A stretch of DNA of 64,000 nucleotides from Herbaspirillum seropedicae (GTDB lineage: Bacteria > Pseudomonadota > Gammaproteobacteria > Burkholderiales > Burkholderiaceae_D). The stretch spans positions 4,149,021 to 4,213,020 of the forward strand of contig NZ_CP011930.1 in assembly GCF_001040945.1 (NCBI RefSeq), in the 5' to 3' direction. Shown here one piece after another: positions 1-7,974 of the stretch; positions within the stretch are counted from its first letter, which is position 1, and each line of letters opens with the position of its first letter. The notes below the pieces were generated by a model, which made no database searches, was not told where the DNA came from, and saw nothing but the letters and a program-made list of their open reading frames with translations. Position numbers and translations under genes: made by a program.

Positions 1-1541
1 TGGCCGCTGACTACGCCGGCCGCTGCCACATGCGCTTCGACGACACCAATCCCGAGAAGGAAGAACAGGAATACGTCGACACCATCCTGGACTCGGTCAA
101 GTGGCTGGGCTTCTCCTGGGAGCATGAAGGCAAGTCGCACCTGTATTACGCCAGCAACTATTTCGACGTCATGTACGCCTGCGCCCAGGCCCTGATCCGC
201 AAGGGCCTGGCCTACGTGGACGAGCAGAACGCCGAGCAGATGCGCGAGAACCGCGGCACCCTGACCGAACCCGGCAAGAATTCCCCCTGGCGCGACCGCC
301 CAGCGGAGGAATCGCTGCGCCTGTTCGAGGAAATGCGCGACGGCAAGCATCCGGACGGCTCCATGATCCTGCGCGCCAAGATCGACATGGCCAGCCCCAA
401 CATGAACCTGCGCGATCCGGCCATCTACCGCATCCGCCACGCCACCCACCACAACACCGGCGACAAGTGGCGCGTGTACCCGATGTACACCTTCGCGCAT
501 CCCATCGAAGACGCGCTGGAAAACATCTCGCACTCCATCTGCACCCTGGAATTCGAAGACCAGCGCCCGTTCTACGACTGGCTGCTGGAACAGCTGGCCG
601 AGGAAGGCTTCTTCAAGAAGCCGCTGCCCCATCAATACGAATTCGCCCGCCTGAACCTGACCTACATCATCACCAGCAAGCGCAAGCTGCGCCAGCTGGT
701 CGATGAAAAGATCGTCTCCGGCTGGGACGACCCGCGCATGCCCACCATCGTCGGCCTGCGCCGCCGTGGCTACACGCCCGAGGCGATCCGCCTGATGTGC
801 GACCGCACCGGCGCCTCCAAGAACAACAGCTGGATCGACTTCAGCGTGCTCGAAGGCGCCCTGCGCGAAGACCTCGACCCCAAGGCCCCGCGCGCGGTGG
901 CCGTGCTGCGTCCCTTGAAGCTGATCATCGACAACTTCCCCGAAGGCGTCTCCATCGATTGCAGCGCCCCGGTCTATCCGCCCGCGCATCCGGAACACGA
1001 CACCGCGCACCGCCACTTCCCGATTACCAAGGAACTGTGGATCGAGCGCGAAGACTTCATGGAAGAACCAACCAAGGGCTACTTCCGTCTCTTCCCCGGC
1101 AACAAGGTGCGCCTGCGCTACGGCTACGTGGTCGAATGCACCGGCTGCGACAAGGATGAACACGGCAACGTCATCGCCGTGCACTGCAACTACTTCGAAG
1201 ACAGCAAGAGCGGCACCGAAGGCAGTTCCAACTACAAGGTCAAGGGCAACCTGCACTGGGTCAGCGCCGAACACGCCCTGGCCACCGAGGTGCGCCTGTA
1301 CGACCGCCTGTTCTCGGACCCGCATCCGGACGCGGGGGGCAAGGACTTCCTGGCGGCCCTGAATCCGAACTCCAAGGAAGTCATCACCGCCTACCTGGAG
1401 CCGACCCTCAAGACCGCCCAGCCGGGCGAGATCTACCAGTTCGAACGCCACGGCTACTTCGTGGCCGACCGCGTCGATTCGACCGCCGGCCAGCCGATCT
1501 TCAACCGCGCCGTGACACTCAAGGACAGCTGGGGCAAGTAA
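1..1541 (+). CDS. glnS: Glutaminyl-tRNA synthetase, C-terminal part (5' end outside window)
   Basis: Charges tRNA-Gln with glutamine in the cytoplasm. The reading frame is open from base 3, so the gene begins upstream of the window. About 512 residues are visible, against roughly 550-580 in the family, and the class I HIGH motif should lie just beyond the edge. The visible part opens with RFDDTNPEKE, which follows HIGH in GlnRS. The KMSKS-type loop reads ITSKRKL, as in GlnRS (MSKRKL in E. coli). The C-terminal anticodon-binding beta-barrels follow. It differs from GluRS in this loop and in the barrel-type C-terminus. The stop is TAA. Assignment is firm. Confidence 0.96.
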   Translation, partial: AADYAGRCHMRFDDTNPEKEEQEYVDTILDSVKWLGFSWEHEGKSHLYYASNYFDVMYACAQALIRKGLAYVDEQNAEQMRENRGTLTEPGKNSPWRDRPAEESLRLFEEMRDGKHPDGSMILRAKIDMASPNMNLRDPAIYRIRHATHHNTGDKWRVYPMYTFAHPIEDALENISHSICTLEFEDQRPFYDWLLEQLAEEGFFKKPLPHQYEFARLNLTYIITSKRKLRQLVDEKIVSGWDDPRMPTIVGLRRRGYTPEAIRLMCDRTGASKNNSWIDFSVLEGALREDLDPKAPRAVAVLRPLKLIIDNFPEGVSIDCSAPVYPPAHPEHDTAHRHFPITKELWIEREDFMEEPTKGYFRLFPGNKVRLRYGYVVECTGCDKDEHGNVIAVHCNYFEDSKSGTEGSSNYKVKGNLHWVSAEHALATEVRLYDRLFSDPHPDAGGKDFLAALNPNSKEVITAYLEPTLKTAQPGEIYQFERHGYFVADRVDSTAGQPIFNRAVTLKDSWGK

Positions 1542-1558
1542 GCCTGAACAGGTAAAGT

Positions 1559-1576
1559 CGGACCCGGGAGGGTCCG
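1559..1576 (+). terminator. Possible glnS terminator hairpin
   Basis: CGGACCC and GGGTCCG form a 7-bp stem around a GGGA loop, 18 bases after the glnS stop. No T-run follows, so it may be a weak or Rho-assisted terminator, or only an mRNA 3' end structure. Confidence 0.35.
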
Positions 1577-1687
1577 GCCAGGGGAATTCGGCCACAGGGC
1601 CACACGGGCGGCAGCGCGCCAGCCGTCCGTGCCATGGGAAGGCGCAGCTGGGCGGCAGCCGCCGCCAGCAGAGCAAGGGGAAGGCTC

Positions 1688-2050
1688 ATGTTCGAGCAGA
1701 TCAAGATCCAGCGCCTGTCGATGTCGTCCATCTACAAGCTGCTGGCCGTGGGTACCACGTTTTCGCTGGTGCCGTTTTCGACGCTGATGGGCGTGCTCTC
1801 GCTGTTCGGTGCACAAACCATCACCTGGGATGGCAAGCACCTGATCGGCTACGACGGCCTGATCGCCTCGCCCTTCATCGGCCTGTTCCTGTCGGCCTTC
1901 ATCACGCTCTTCATGGGCACCATGTGCTGCATCGGCCTGTGGCTGTATTCACTGTGGCGCCCGCTGTCGCTGAAGGTGGAAGCGGTGGACAACCTGGATA
2001 TCGACAAGCTCATTCGCGAAAGCGAAGAGGCCATGGCGACCCGCGACTGA
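1688..2050 (+). CDS. Small inner-membrane protein of unknown function
   Basis: A 120-residue protein with two hydrophobic segments: about residues 12-34 (around LLAVGTTFSLVPFSTLMGVL) and 55-85 (around FIGLFLSAFITLFMG). A polar, acidic C-terminal tail ends in ESEEAMATRD. The start was chosen at the ATG at 1688 because an AGGGGAAGG ribosome-binding sequence lies just upstream; the frame is open further upstream, but that part is low-complexity Arg/Ala. It follows glnS on the same strand after about 146 bases. I do not recognise the family; the topology suggests a small integral membrane protein. Confidence 0.7.
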   Translation: MFEQIKIQRLSMSSIYKLLAVGTTFSLVPFSTLMGVLSLFGAQTITWDGKHLIGYDGLIASPFIGLFLSAFITLFMGTMCCIGLWLYSLWRPLSLKVEAVDNLDIDKLIRESEEAMATRD

Positions 2051-2066
2051 GGTCCAGCCCGCATGA

Positions 2067-2098
2067 GCGCCACCGCAGCTGTCCGGCTGCGGTGGCGC
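2067..2098. terminator. Bidirectional terminator hairpin between convergent genes
   Basis: GCGCCACCGCAGC and GCTGCGGTGGCGC form a perfect 13-bp stem with a 6-base loop. It sits between the end of the small membrane protein gene (2050, plus) and the end of the CorA-family gene (2110, minus). Position and symmetry suit a shared terminator, although no clear T-run is present on either side. Confidence 0.6.
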
Positions 2099-2109
2099 AT
2101 CAGAAGAGA

Positions 2110-3123
2110 TCAGAATATCTTCATCCACTTCAGGAAGGCCACGGTCGCCACACCGAGGCCGCCCATCACCCCCATCACGATCCAGAACGAGGCCTCGTCA
2201 TGCAGGCCCGGCAGCCCCGCCACGTTCATCCCGAAGATCCCCGACACCAGCGTGGCCGGCATCAGCAATGCGGTCAGGATCGACAGCGCCATCAGGTTGC
2301 GGTTCATCTGTTCCGACATCTGCGAGGCAATCTCTTCCTGCAGCAGCTTGGCGCGTTCATAGACTGCTTCCACGGTGGAGTGCAATTCATTGAGTTCGTC
2401 CAGCGCATGGGTCAGGTCTTCCAGCGCCGCCAGCGGCACCCAGGACGGGCGCAGGCGATGGAATTGCGCCAGGATGCGCCGCTCCGGCGCGATATAGCGG
2501 CGCAGCTCGGCCAGTTGGCGACGGATGCCGGAGAGCTCGCTGCGGTCTTCCGCACGGCGGTCCGAGAGCACCGAGAATTCGATGTCATCGACCTTGTCAT
2601 TGAGCTTGTCCAGGCGCGCATTGAAGCCATCGGCCAGGCAGCGCAGCAGCTCGGCGAACAAGTCCATGGGATTGTCGAAGTCGCCGCCGTCCAGCACCTT
2701 CTGGCGCAGCATGTTAGTCGACAACAGCGGCTGAGTGCGCAGCGTCAGCAGGCGCGTGCGGTCCAGGTAGAAATGCAGCGCACCCTTCTCGGTGCCGGTG
2801 TCGCCGATCTCCATCTTCATGTCGGTCAGCGTGCCATAGACGCCGTCGGGCGTGGCATGCAGGCCGGGATGGGTATCGCTGCTGAGGAGGAATTCGGTGA
2901 TGTAGTCGGGAATACCGCTGTGGTGCTGCATCCAGTGCTGGATCTTCACATCGGCGGTCTTCACGTGCAGCCAAGTGAAGGCGGGCTCGACGGGCCGGTA
3001 ATCGACCAGGTCGTTCCAGTTCATCTGGCGCGCGCGCCCCTCTTCGAAACGGAATGCACAGATGAATCCGGCCGGCTCATAGAGCAGGTGCAGGGCTTGC
3101 GGGGTGTCCGGCGGATTGTGCAT
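2110..3123 (-). CDS. zntB: CorA/ZntB-family divalent metal ion transporter
   Basis: A 337-residue protein of the 2-TM GxN family, which forms pentameric inner-membrane channels or transporters for Mg2+, Zn2+ or similar ions. The N-terminal ~270 residues form the cytoplasmic funnel domain, including a long charged helix. The C-terminus has two transmembrane helices, with the GMN signature in SGIFGMNVAGLPG between them. The loop and overall length are closer to ZntB than to classical CorA (YGMNF loop), so zinc export or uptake is as likely as Mg2+ uptake. It is transcribed alone, convergent with the upstream small gene. Confidence 0.8.
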   Translation of the reverse strand: MHNPPDTPQALHLLYEPAGFICAFRFEEGRARQMNWNDLVDYRPVEPAFTWLHVKTADVKIQHWMQHHSGIPDYITEFLLSSDTHPGLHATPDGVYGTLTDMKMEIGDTGTEKGALHFYLDRTRLLTLRTQPLLSTNMLRQKVLDGGDFDNPMDLFAELLRCLADGFNARLDKLNDKVDDIEFSVLSDRRAEDRSELSGIRRQLAELRRYIAPERRILAQFHRLRPSWVPLAALEDLTHALDELNELHSTVEAVYERAKLLQEEIASQMSEQMNRNLMALSILTALLMPATLVSGIFGMNVAGLPGLHDEASFWIVMGVMGGLGVATVAFLKWMKIF

Positions 3124-3226
3124 GTGCGGCCAGGTCAGTAGGAAGCTTCAAGAACGAGGCATTCTAACGACCGTCTTTGACAGATTTGTGACAGCGCCGT
3201 GACGGCGCCTGCCCGCACCCGCCGGA

Positions 3227-3460
3227 TCAGTAGTTGAAGTTGCGGTTGCCCCAGGCTTCGCGTGCGGCGCCGCAGACCCGGATCTGGGCCTCGTTCATGC
3301 CGGAAGTGCCGTTCAACTGGCATTGGTCGGAGACCGACTTGGCCTCCTCGATATTGGCGCGGAAGTAGGCGTAATCCTTCTTGCCGGACTCAGGCTTGCA
3401 GGCCGACAGCAAAGGCATCGCGATGCACAGCAGCGCTGGCAGGCGGAGGGCAGAGTTCAT
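3227..3460 (-). CDS. Small predicted lipoprotein, EexN-like
   Basis: Starting at the ATG at 3460, the product is 77 residues with a type II signal peptide ending in the lipobox LLSAC (Cys21). The mature part has two cysteines and a Y-F/N/EEA/C...C spacing that resembles the EexN family (entry-exclusion lipoproteins) seen on conjugative plasmids and also on chromosomes. The longer upstream frame is rejected because it places the signal peptide internally. It may share a transcript with nothing: corA lies downstream on the same strand after about 100 bases. The lipoprotein nature is well supported; the EexN link is weak. Confidence 0.65.
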   Translation of the reverse strand: MNSALRLPALLCIAMPLLSACKPESGKKDYAYFRANIEEAKSVSDQCQLNGTSGMNEAQIRVCGAAREAWGNRNFNY

Positions 3461-3642
3461 GCGGTGTTTTCCCTGAAAACCAGGCCAGGCCCGGTGAAAG
3501 GCAGCGGCGCGTCCCGGCTCCTTCCCCAGGGCCGTTGTGGCGCGATTTCCACTCAAAAGCTACGCTGCGACGCCGCAGAGTATAGACAGCAAATCAGGAT
3601 TGCTCAACGGAAATCTACCCCTTGTCAGCAGCCTGTCATCCA

Positions 3643-3690
3643 ATAAAAAGGCCGGTCCCGAAGGACCGGGTCCCGAAGGACCGGCCTGCA
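3643..3690 (-). terminator. Rho-independent terminator of the pyrimidine permease gene
   Basis: Read on the minus strand, an outer stem GGCCGGTCC/GGACCGGCC encloses a tandem arrangement of two identical GGTCC-TTCG-GGACC-type tetraloop hairpins, followed by TTTTTATTGG. It lies about 55 bases after the permease stop codon. The UUCG loop, GC-rich stem and T-run make a strong terminator. Confidence 0.85.
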
Positions 3691-3743
3691 CAGGGTGTCA
3701 GACGGGCGTCAGGCTGTTATCAGCCCGACAAGCCGTCGCAGTA

Positions 3744-5039
3744 TCAAGCGCGACGCTTGAGCAAGGCGTGCAGGATGATGGCGCCAAAGGTGGCGGTCCC
3801 GATGCCGCCCAGCGCAAAGCCGCCCAGCTTGAGGGTAAAGTCGCCTGCCCCCAGCACCAGGGTGACGGCCGCCACGATCAGGTTGGTGTTGTTGGAGAAG
3901 TCCACCTTGTTTTCCACCCAGATGCGCGCCCCCGAGATGGTGATGAGGCCGAACACCACGATCGACACGCCCCCCAGCACCGCGCCAGGAATGGTCAGGA
4001 TGACGGCGCCGAACTTGGGCGAGAAGCCCAGCAGGATGGCGATGACTGCCGCCACCACGAAGACCAGGGTCGAATAGATCTTGGTGACGGCCATCACGCC
4101 GATGTTCTCGGCATAGGTAGTCACGCCGGTGCCGCCCACGCTGCCCGAGAGCATGGTCGCCAGACCGTCGCCGACGAAGGCGCGGCCGATGTAGCGATCC
4201 AGGTTCTGGCCGGTCATGGCCGACACCGCCTTGATGTGGCCCAGGTTCTCCGCCACCAGGATGATGGCCACCGGGGCCAGCAGCGCCATGGCGCCCGCGT
4301 GGAATACCGGGGCGGCAAAGTGCGGCACGCCGAACCAGGCGGCATTGGCCACGGTGGAAAAATCGATCGGCTTGCCCAGGCCCAGGCCATTGGTCAGCAC
4401 CGCATACAGCACATAGGCCAGCAGCAGGCCGACCAGGATCAACAGGCGTTGCAGCATGCCACGCGTAAACACCGCCACCCCACCCACGCAGAGGATGGTC
4501 GCCAGCGCCATCCAGCTATCGAAGCTGCTGCCGGAGACGCCCTTGACGGCAATGGGCGCCAGGTTCAGGCCGATCACCGCCACCACCGCACCGGTCACCA
4601 CCGGCGGCATCAGCGACTCGATCCAGCGCGTGCCCACACCAGCGACGATCAGGCCGATCACGGCGTAGACCGCGCCGCAGGCGATGATGCCGCCCAGCGC
4701 CACGCCCAGGTTGGTGTTGGGACCGGAACCGGCATAGCCGGTCACGGCGATGACCAGGCCGATGAAGGAAAAGCTCGATCCCAGGTAGCTCGGCACCCGT
4801 CCGCCCACCAGCAGGAAGAACAGCAGCGTACCCACGCCCGACATCAGGATCGCCAGGTTGGGATCGAAGCCCATGAGCAGCGGCGCCAGCACGGTCGAGC
4901 CGAACATGGCCACCACGTGCTGCACACCCATGGCCAGGGTCTGCGGGGCCGGCAGCCGCTCATCGGCGGCAATCACGGCGCCCTGGCCGTCGTTGGTGCT
5001 TTGGCGCAGCCGCCATTGGGGGAAATACGAACCCGACAT
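3744..5039 (-). CDS. rutG: RutG-like pyrimidine (uracil) permease, NCS2 family
   Basis: A 431-residue nucleobase:cation symporter-2 protein with many transmembrane segments. The sequence follows E. coli RutG almost block by block from memory: FPQW near the start, APQTLAMGVQHVVAMFGSTV, GGRVPSYLGSS, GTRWIESLMPPVVTGAVV, APVAIILVAENLGHIKAV, and AFVGDGLATMLSGSVGGTGV. These carry the NCS2 signature glutamate/asparagine region. The start at 5039 is supported by AAAGGGA upstream and alignment to the RutG N-terminus; the frame continues upstream only as non-coding sequence. No rutA-F genes are adjacent, so it is an orphan permease here. It probably imports uracil or thymine. Confidence 0.88.
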   Translation of the reverse strand: MSGSYFPQWRLRQSTNDGQGAVIAADERLPAPQTLAMGVQHVVAMFGSTVLAPLLMGFDPNLAILMSGVGTLLFFLLVGGRVPSYLGSSFSFIGLVIAVTGYAGSGPNTNLGVALGGIIACGAVYAVIGLIVAGVGTRWIESLMPPVVTGAVVAVIGLNLAPIAVKGVSGSSFDSWMALATILCVGGVAVFTRGMLQRLLILVGLLLAYVLYAVLTNGLGLGKPIDFSTVANAAWFGVPHFAAPVFHAGAMALLAPVAIILVAENLGHIKAVSAMTGQNLDRYIGRAFVGDGLATMLSGSVGGTGVTTYAENIGVMAVTKIYSTLVFVVAAVIAILLGFSPKFGAVILTIPGAVLGGVSIVVFGLITISGARIWVENKVDFSNNTNLIVAAVTLVLGAGDFTLKLGGFALGGIGTATFGAIILHALLKRRA

Positions 5040-5247
5040 GGAGATCCCTTTCGTTGTGGATTTGTTTTGATGAATGGACGTGGAGACGAAACGGGGGCTA
5101 GTGTATTGAGCGGACGCACAAATAACAATTGCTGCCGCCCGCCGCCGCAAAAAAAAATCCGTAAAACAATTCGGCCCCGCCGCCTGCTGCCGCTGCACGG
5201 TGCAAAAAACATCGGCAAACCCGGCCCCTGCCCCAAAACGGAACAGG

Positions 5248-5261
5248 CGTTTGCGCAAACG
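5248..5261. promoter_or_regulatory. 14-bp perfect palindrome in divergent promoter region
   Basis: CGTTTGCGCAAACG lies in the 294-base space between the divergent RutG-like and DUF2721 genes. It is a perfect inverted repeat, about 72 bases before the DUF2721 start, and resembles an operator. No matching regulator is adjacent. The rest of this space is a mix of A-runs and GC-rich sequence without another clear signal. Confidence 0.35.
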
Positions 5262-5333
5262 GGGCCGCCTCCTCACAGGCATGTTTCTTGCGGATCGGGA
5301 AAGGTTAGAATTCGCTCCCGCCTTCGTTCCGCC

Positions 5334-5756
5334 ATGTCGATGATCAACCTCACCACGCCCGCCCTGCTCTTTCCCGCCACCTCGCTGCTGCTGCTGGCCT
5401 ACACCAACCGCTTCCTGGTGCTGGCGCAACTGATCCGCAATCTGCAGCACCAGGGCCAGAACGACGAGCGCGGCCTGGTGATCCGGCAGATCCTCAACCT
5501 GCGCAAGCGCATCGTGCTGACCCGCTACATGCAGGCGCTGGGGGTGTCGAGCTTCATCATGTGCGCCATTTCCATGTTCCTCATCTTCGTGGACCGCAAC
5601 CGCGCGGCAGAAGTGCTGTTCGGCCTGAGCCTGTTCCTGCTGGTGCTGTCGCTGCTGGTCTCGCTGTGGGAGATCATGATCAGCACCCGCGCCATCGAAA
5701 TCACCCTGGAAGACATGGCCCACAAGCTCGAACGTGCGCCCATCGTGGTCGAATGA
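5334..5756 (+). CDS. DUF2721 family membrane protein
   Basis: A 140-residue integral membrane protein with an N-terminal hydrophobic segment (about residues 10-35) and two closely spaced C-terminal helices (around FIMCAISMFLIF and LFLLVLSLLVSLWEI), separated by an Arg-rich region with RYMQALG. This layout matches the DUF2721 family, whose role is unknown. The start at 5334 gives the family length; the much longer open frame upstream is the shadow of the permease gene. It is transcribed divergently from the permease. Confidence 0.75.
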   Translation: MSMINLTTPALLFPATSLLLLAYTNRFLVLAQLIRNLQHQGQNDERGLVIRQILNLRKRIVLTRYMQALGVSSFIMCAISMFLIFVDRNRAAEVLFGLSLFLLVLSLLVSLWEIMISTRAIEITLEDMAHKLERAPIVVE

Positions 5757-5901
5757 AGGCTGGCCCCCGCCTCGCTTGAACCCTTTTCACGGCCCCGCAA
5801 ATTCTATTGAACGCCTGTTGCGTCCGAAAATGTGATAATCGGGCAGCCCCGACCGGCGCACCACGGCGCCGGGGAGCCCTCTCAAGACTAAGGAGACCCA
5901 C

Positions 5902-6204
5902 ATGATCCTGGAACTGGCGGACATCCGCATCCAAGCCGGCAAGCAGGCCGAGTTCGACGAAGCCATCCAGCGCGGCATCGCGCAAACCATCGCCAAGTCC
6001 AAGGGCTATCTCGGCCATCAGGTCCAGAAAGGCGTCGAATCGCCCGAGCGCTACCTGCTCATGGTGCGCTGGGCAACGCTGGAAAACCACACCGTGGACT
6101 TCCGTGAATCGCCCGCCTTCACCGAATGGCGCGGCATTGTCGGCCCCTTCTTCGCCGGCGCCCCGCAGGTCGAGCACTTCGCCCTGCTGAGCGGCTCCGA
6201 CTAA
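5902..6204 (+). CDS. Antibiotic biosynthesis monooxygenase (ABM) fold protein
   Basis: A 100-residue single-domain ferredoxin-like ABM protein. Typical features are the MILELADIRIQAGKQAEFDEA opening, LGHQVQKGVESPERYLLMVRW in the middle, and a W/FR..PAFTEWR end. Such proteins are small dimeric cofactor-free oxygenases or stress and quinol-modifying enzymes (YgiN-like); the substrate cannot be read from sequence. A good ribosome-binding site (AAGGAGA) precedes the ATG. It stands alone between the DUF2721 gene and the lipoprotein pair. Confidence 0.8.
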   Translation: MILELADIRIQAGKQAEFDEAIQRGIAQTIAKSKGYLGHQVQKGVESPERYLLMVRWATLENHTVDFRESPAFTEWRGIVGPFFAGAPQVEHFALLSGSD

Positions 6205-6366
6205 GCCCCCCTGACCGCTTCCCCGCAGCGGCCCAGCACGCCGCCGCGGAACGTTTGTGGCGGCGCCCAGACTAAGCGCGTACCCAGGACGTGTACTGCC
6301 GCACGTTTTGTGACCCGCGCCGCCACGACAAGAGCGCCCGTTCATCCGGGCGCCAGGATGACCAGG

Positions 6367-6951
6367 ATGACCACACTGCCCCGCTCCCTCCGCTCGCCCC
6401 TCCCTGCCCTGGCCGCCCTGCGCGCCCTCGCCTGTGCGCTGGGCGTGCTGCTCGCGCTTTCCGGCTGCAACAGCGAGAGCAGCGATGAACAGCGCCAGGC
6501 CGACGTCATCGGCAATTTCTACCGCATCCATCTGCACAACCACGCCCCCGGCCTACCCTCGGCGGACGAACTCAAGCAATTCGAACCGCTGCTCAGCCAC
6601 GCCCTGCAGGCCCTGCTGACCCAGGCCGAGGCGGCCGAGGCGCGCTACCATGCCGCCGCCGGCCCGCAGGCCGCGCCGCTGGTGGAAGGCGACCTGTTCA
6701 CCTCGCTCTACGAGGGCGCGACCTCCTTCGCGGTGCAATCCTGCGACAGCGACGCCCAGCGCTCGACCTGCGAGGTGGCCTTCCGCTACCAGAAGGACGG
6801 CGCCGATGAATCCTGGAAGGACAAGATCCTGCTGGTGCGCGAAGGGCAGCAATGGCGCATCGATGACATCGAGTTCATCGGCAACGACCAGTCCAGTCAA
6901 CGCGAATACCTGACCGACACCCTGGCCGACGCCATCAGCCAGGTCCAGTAG
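6367..6951 (+). CDS. Lipoprotein, first of a tandem paralogous pair (DUF3828-like)
   Basis: About 194 residues with a signal peptide and lipobox LALSGC. Three in-frame ATGs (6310, 6358, 6367) are possible; 6367 gives the most normal signal peptide. The mature part shares ordered blocks with the gene that begins at 7263: xxxFYxxH near the N-terminus, VEGDLFTS / VQGDLFTT, a disulfide-like pair QSCDS...STCEV versus VQCEA...ASCAV, WKDKILLVREGQQWRIDDIEF versus WTDKVVLARDARGWVIDNIQF, then a similar C-terminal helix. The fold resembles DUF3828/NTF2-like lipoproteins. Function is unknown; likely anchored in the outer membrane. Confidence 0.72.
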   Translation: MTTLPRSLRSPLPALAALRALACALGVLLALSGCNSESSDEQRQADVIGNFYRIHLHNHAPGLPSADELKQFEPLLSHALQALLTQAEAAEARYHAAAGPQAAPLVEGDLFTSLYEGATSFAVQSCDSDAQRSTCEVAFRYQKDGADESWKDKILLVREGQQWRIDDIEFIGNDQSSQREYLTDTLADAISQVQ

Positions 6952-6968
6952 GCCGCGAGACGGCCTGG

Positions 6969-7016
6969 CTCGCCCCGCCCGGCCCGGGCAGGCGAGGGCG
7001 GAATTGGCGGCTTTTT
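6969..7016 (+). terminator. Hairpin in the 311-base gap between the two lipoprotein genes
   Basis: CTCGCC...GGCGAG (6969-6996) encloses an inner GCCCG-GCC-CGGGC stem, and CTTTTTGG follows at 7011-7018. This could terminate the first lipoprotein gene. The rest of the gap, to 7262, shows no gene and no clear promoter. Confidence 0.4.
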
Positions 7017-7262
7017 GGCGATGTGTTCTCTGGCTTCCGGATGAGGTGCAACGCGTAAGATCGCACCTGACAGGCTGGTCGGCGGCCCGCCAGCGCTCAG
7101 CGGCGCCCGGCAGGCAGGACCGCCAGCTCGATGGACGGGCGGCAGTCTGCCGCGCCGTCCCTTTGTGCGTGCGCCATGGCAAGCAGCCCGGCCAGATATA
7201 GAACCCCAGATAAAACCGATGACAAGCCGCCCGCTCCAGCGGACGGCACAGGGAGAGATGGA

Positions 7263-7829
7263 TTGAAGCGGATCGGCAAGATACTCGTGCTCGCTACCAG
7301 CCTGCTGCTGGCGGCCTGCTCGTCCAATGAAGAGAGCGCGGCCAAGGAACTGGTCAAGGAGTTCTACCAGACCCATGCCTCCACCCGCCCCAGCGGCGCG
7401 CTCACGCTCAAGGAACTGATCACCTTCCGCCGCTTCCTGTCGGTGCCGCTGTTCGACCTCCTCAAGGATGTCTCAGTGGCAGAGGAAGCCCGCGTGACCC
7501 AGGCCGCGTCCCGTGCGGACGATGAACCGCTGCCGGCGCTGGTGCAAGGTGATCTCTTCACCACCAACCCCAACGGCGCCTCGACCTTCCGCATCGTCCA
7601 GTGCGAAGCGCAGGAACGCGAAGCCAGCTGCGCCGTGGAACTGATCTTCAGCGACGCCAAGCTGCAATCGCCGGCCAAATGGACCGACAAGGTCGTGCTG
7701 GCGCGCGATGCGCGCGGTTGGGTGATCGACAACATCCAGTTCGCGGGCGGCCCCGCACCGATGCGCAGCGGCACCCTGCAAGAGGCCATGCGCAAGGTCC
7801 TCAAGCGCGACGCCGCGCCCTTGCAGTAG
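7263..7829 (+). CDS. Lipoprotein, second of a tandem paralogous pair (DUF3828-like)
   Basis: About 188 residues. The chosen start is a TTG at 7263, preceded by GGGAGAG at the right distance. It yields a compact signal peptide, LKRIGKILVLATSLLLAAC, with lipobox LLAAC. Earlier in-frame ATGs (7131, 7176) would bury this signal 30-45 residues inside. The mature protein starts SSNEESAAKELVKEFYQTH, shares the QGDLFTT block and the cysteine pair with its neighbour, and is clearly its paralogue from a local duplication. Function is unknown. Confidence 0.75.
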   Translation: MKRIGKILVLATSLLLAACSSNEESAAKELVKEFYQTHASTRPSGALTLKELITFRRFLSVPLFDLLKDVSVAEEARVTQAASRADDEPLPALVQGDLFTTNPNGASTFRIVQCEAQEREASCAVELIFSDAKLQSPAKWTDKVVLARDARGWVIDNIQFAGGPAPMRSGTLQEAMRKVLKRDAAPLQ

Positions 7830-7940
7830 ATCTGCCCCGCCCTGGACGGGACCGTCCAAGTCCTTCGAGAATACCGCCCTGATCCCCCCTGCGCCACCGG
7901 CGCCAGGGGCGATCTCGCCGCAAGGCGCCTTGCAAGGCTC

Positions 7941-7946
7941 TATAAT
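7941..7946 (+). promoter_or_regulatory. Sigma70 -10 element for sbcB
   Basis: A perfect TATAAT lies 29 bases before the sbcB start codon. The -35 region is poor. Transcription from here would leave only a short leader before the ATG at 7975, which has no obvious Shine-Dalgarno sequence. Confidence 0.5.
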
Positions 7947-7974
7947 CGCGCGATTCCCCTAGAAGCCCGCTGCG

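Noticed and set aside
3537-5333. Long plus-strand frame leading into the DUF2721 gene
   Set aside because: Only the last 140 codons resemble a protein family; the upstream part is antisense to the permease and intergenic.
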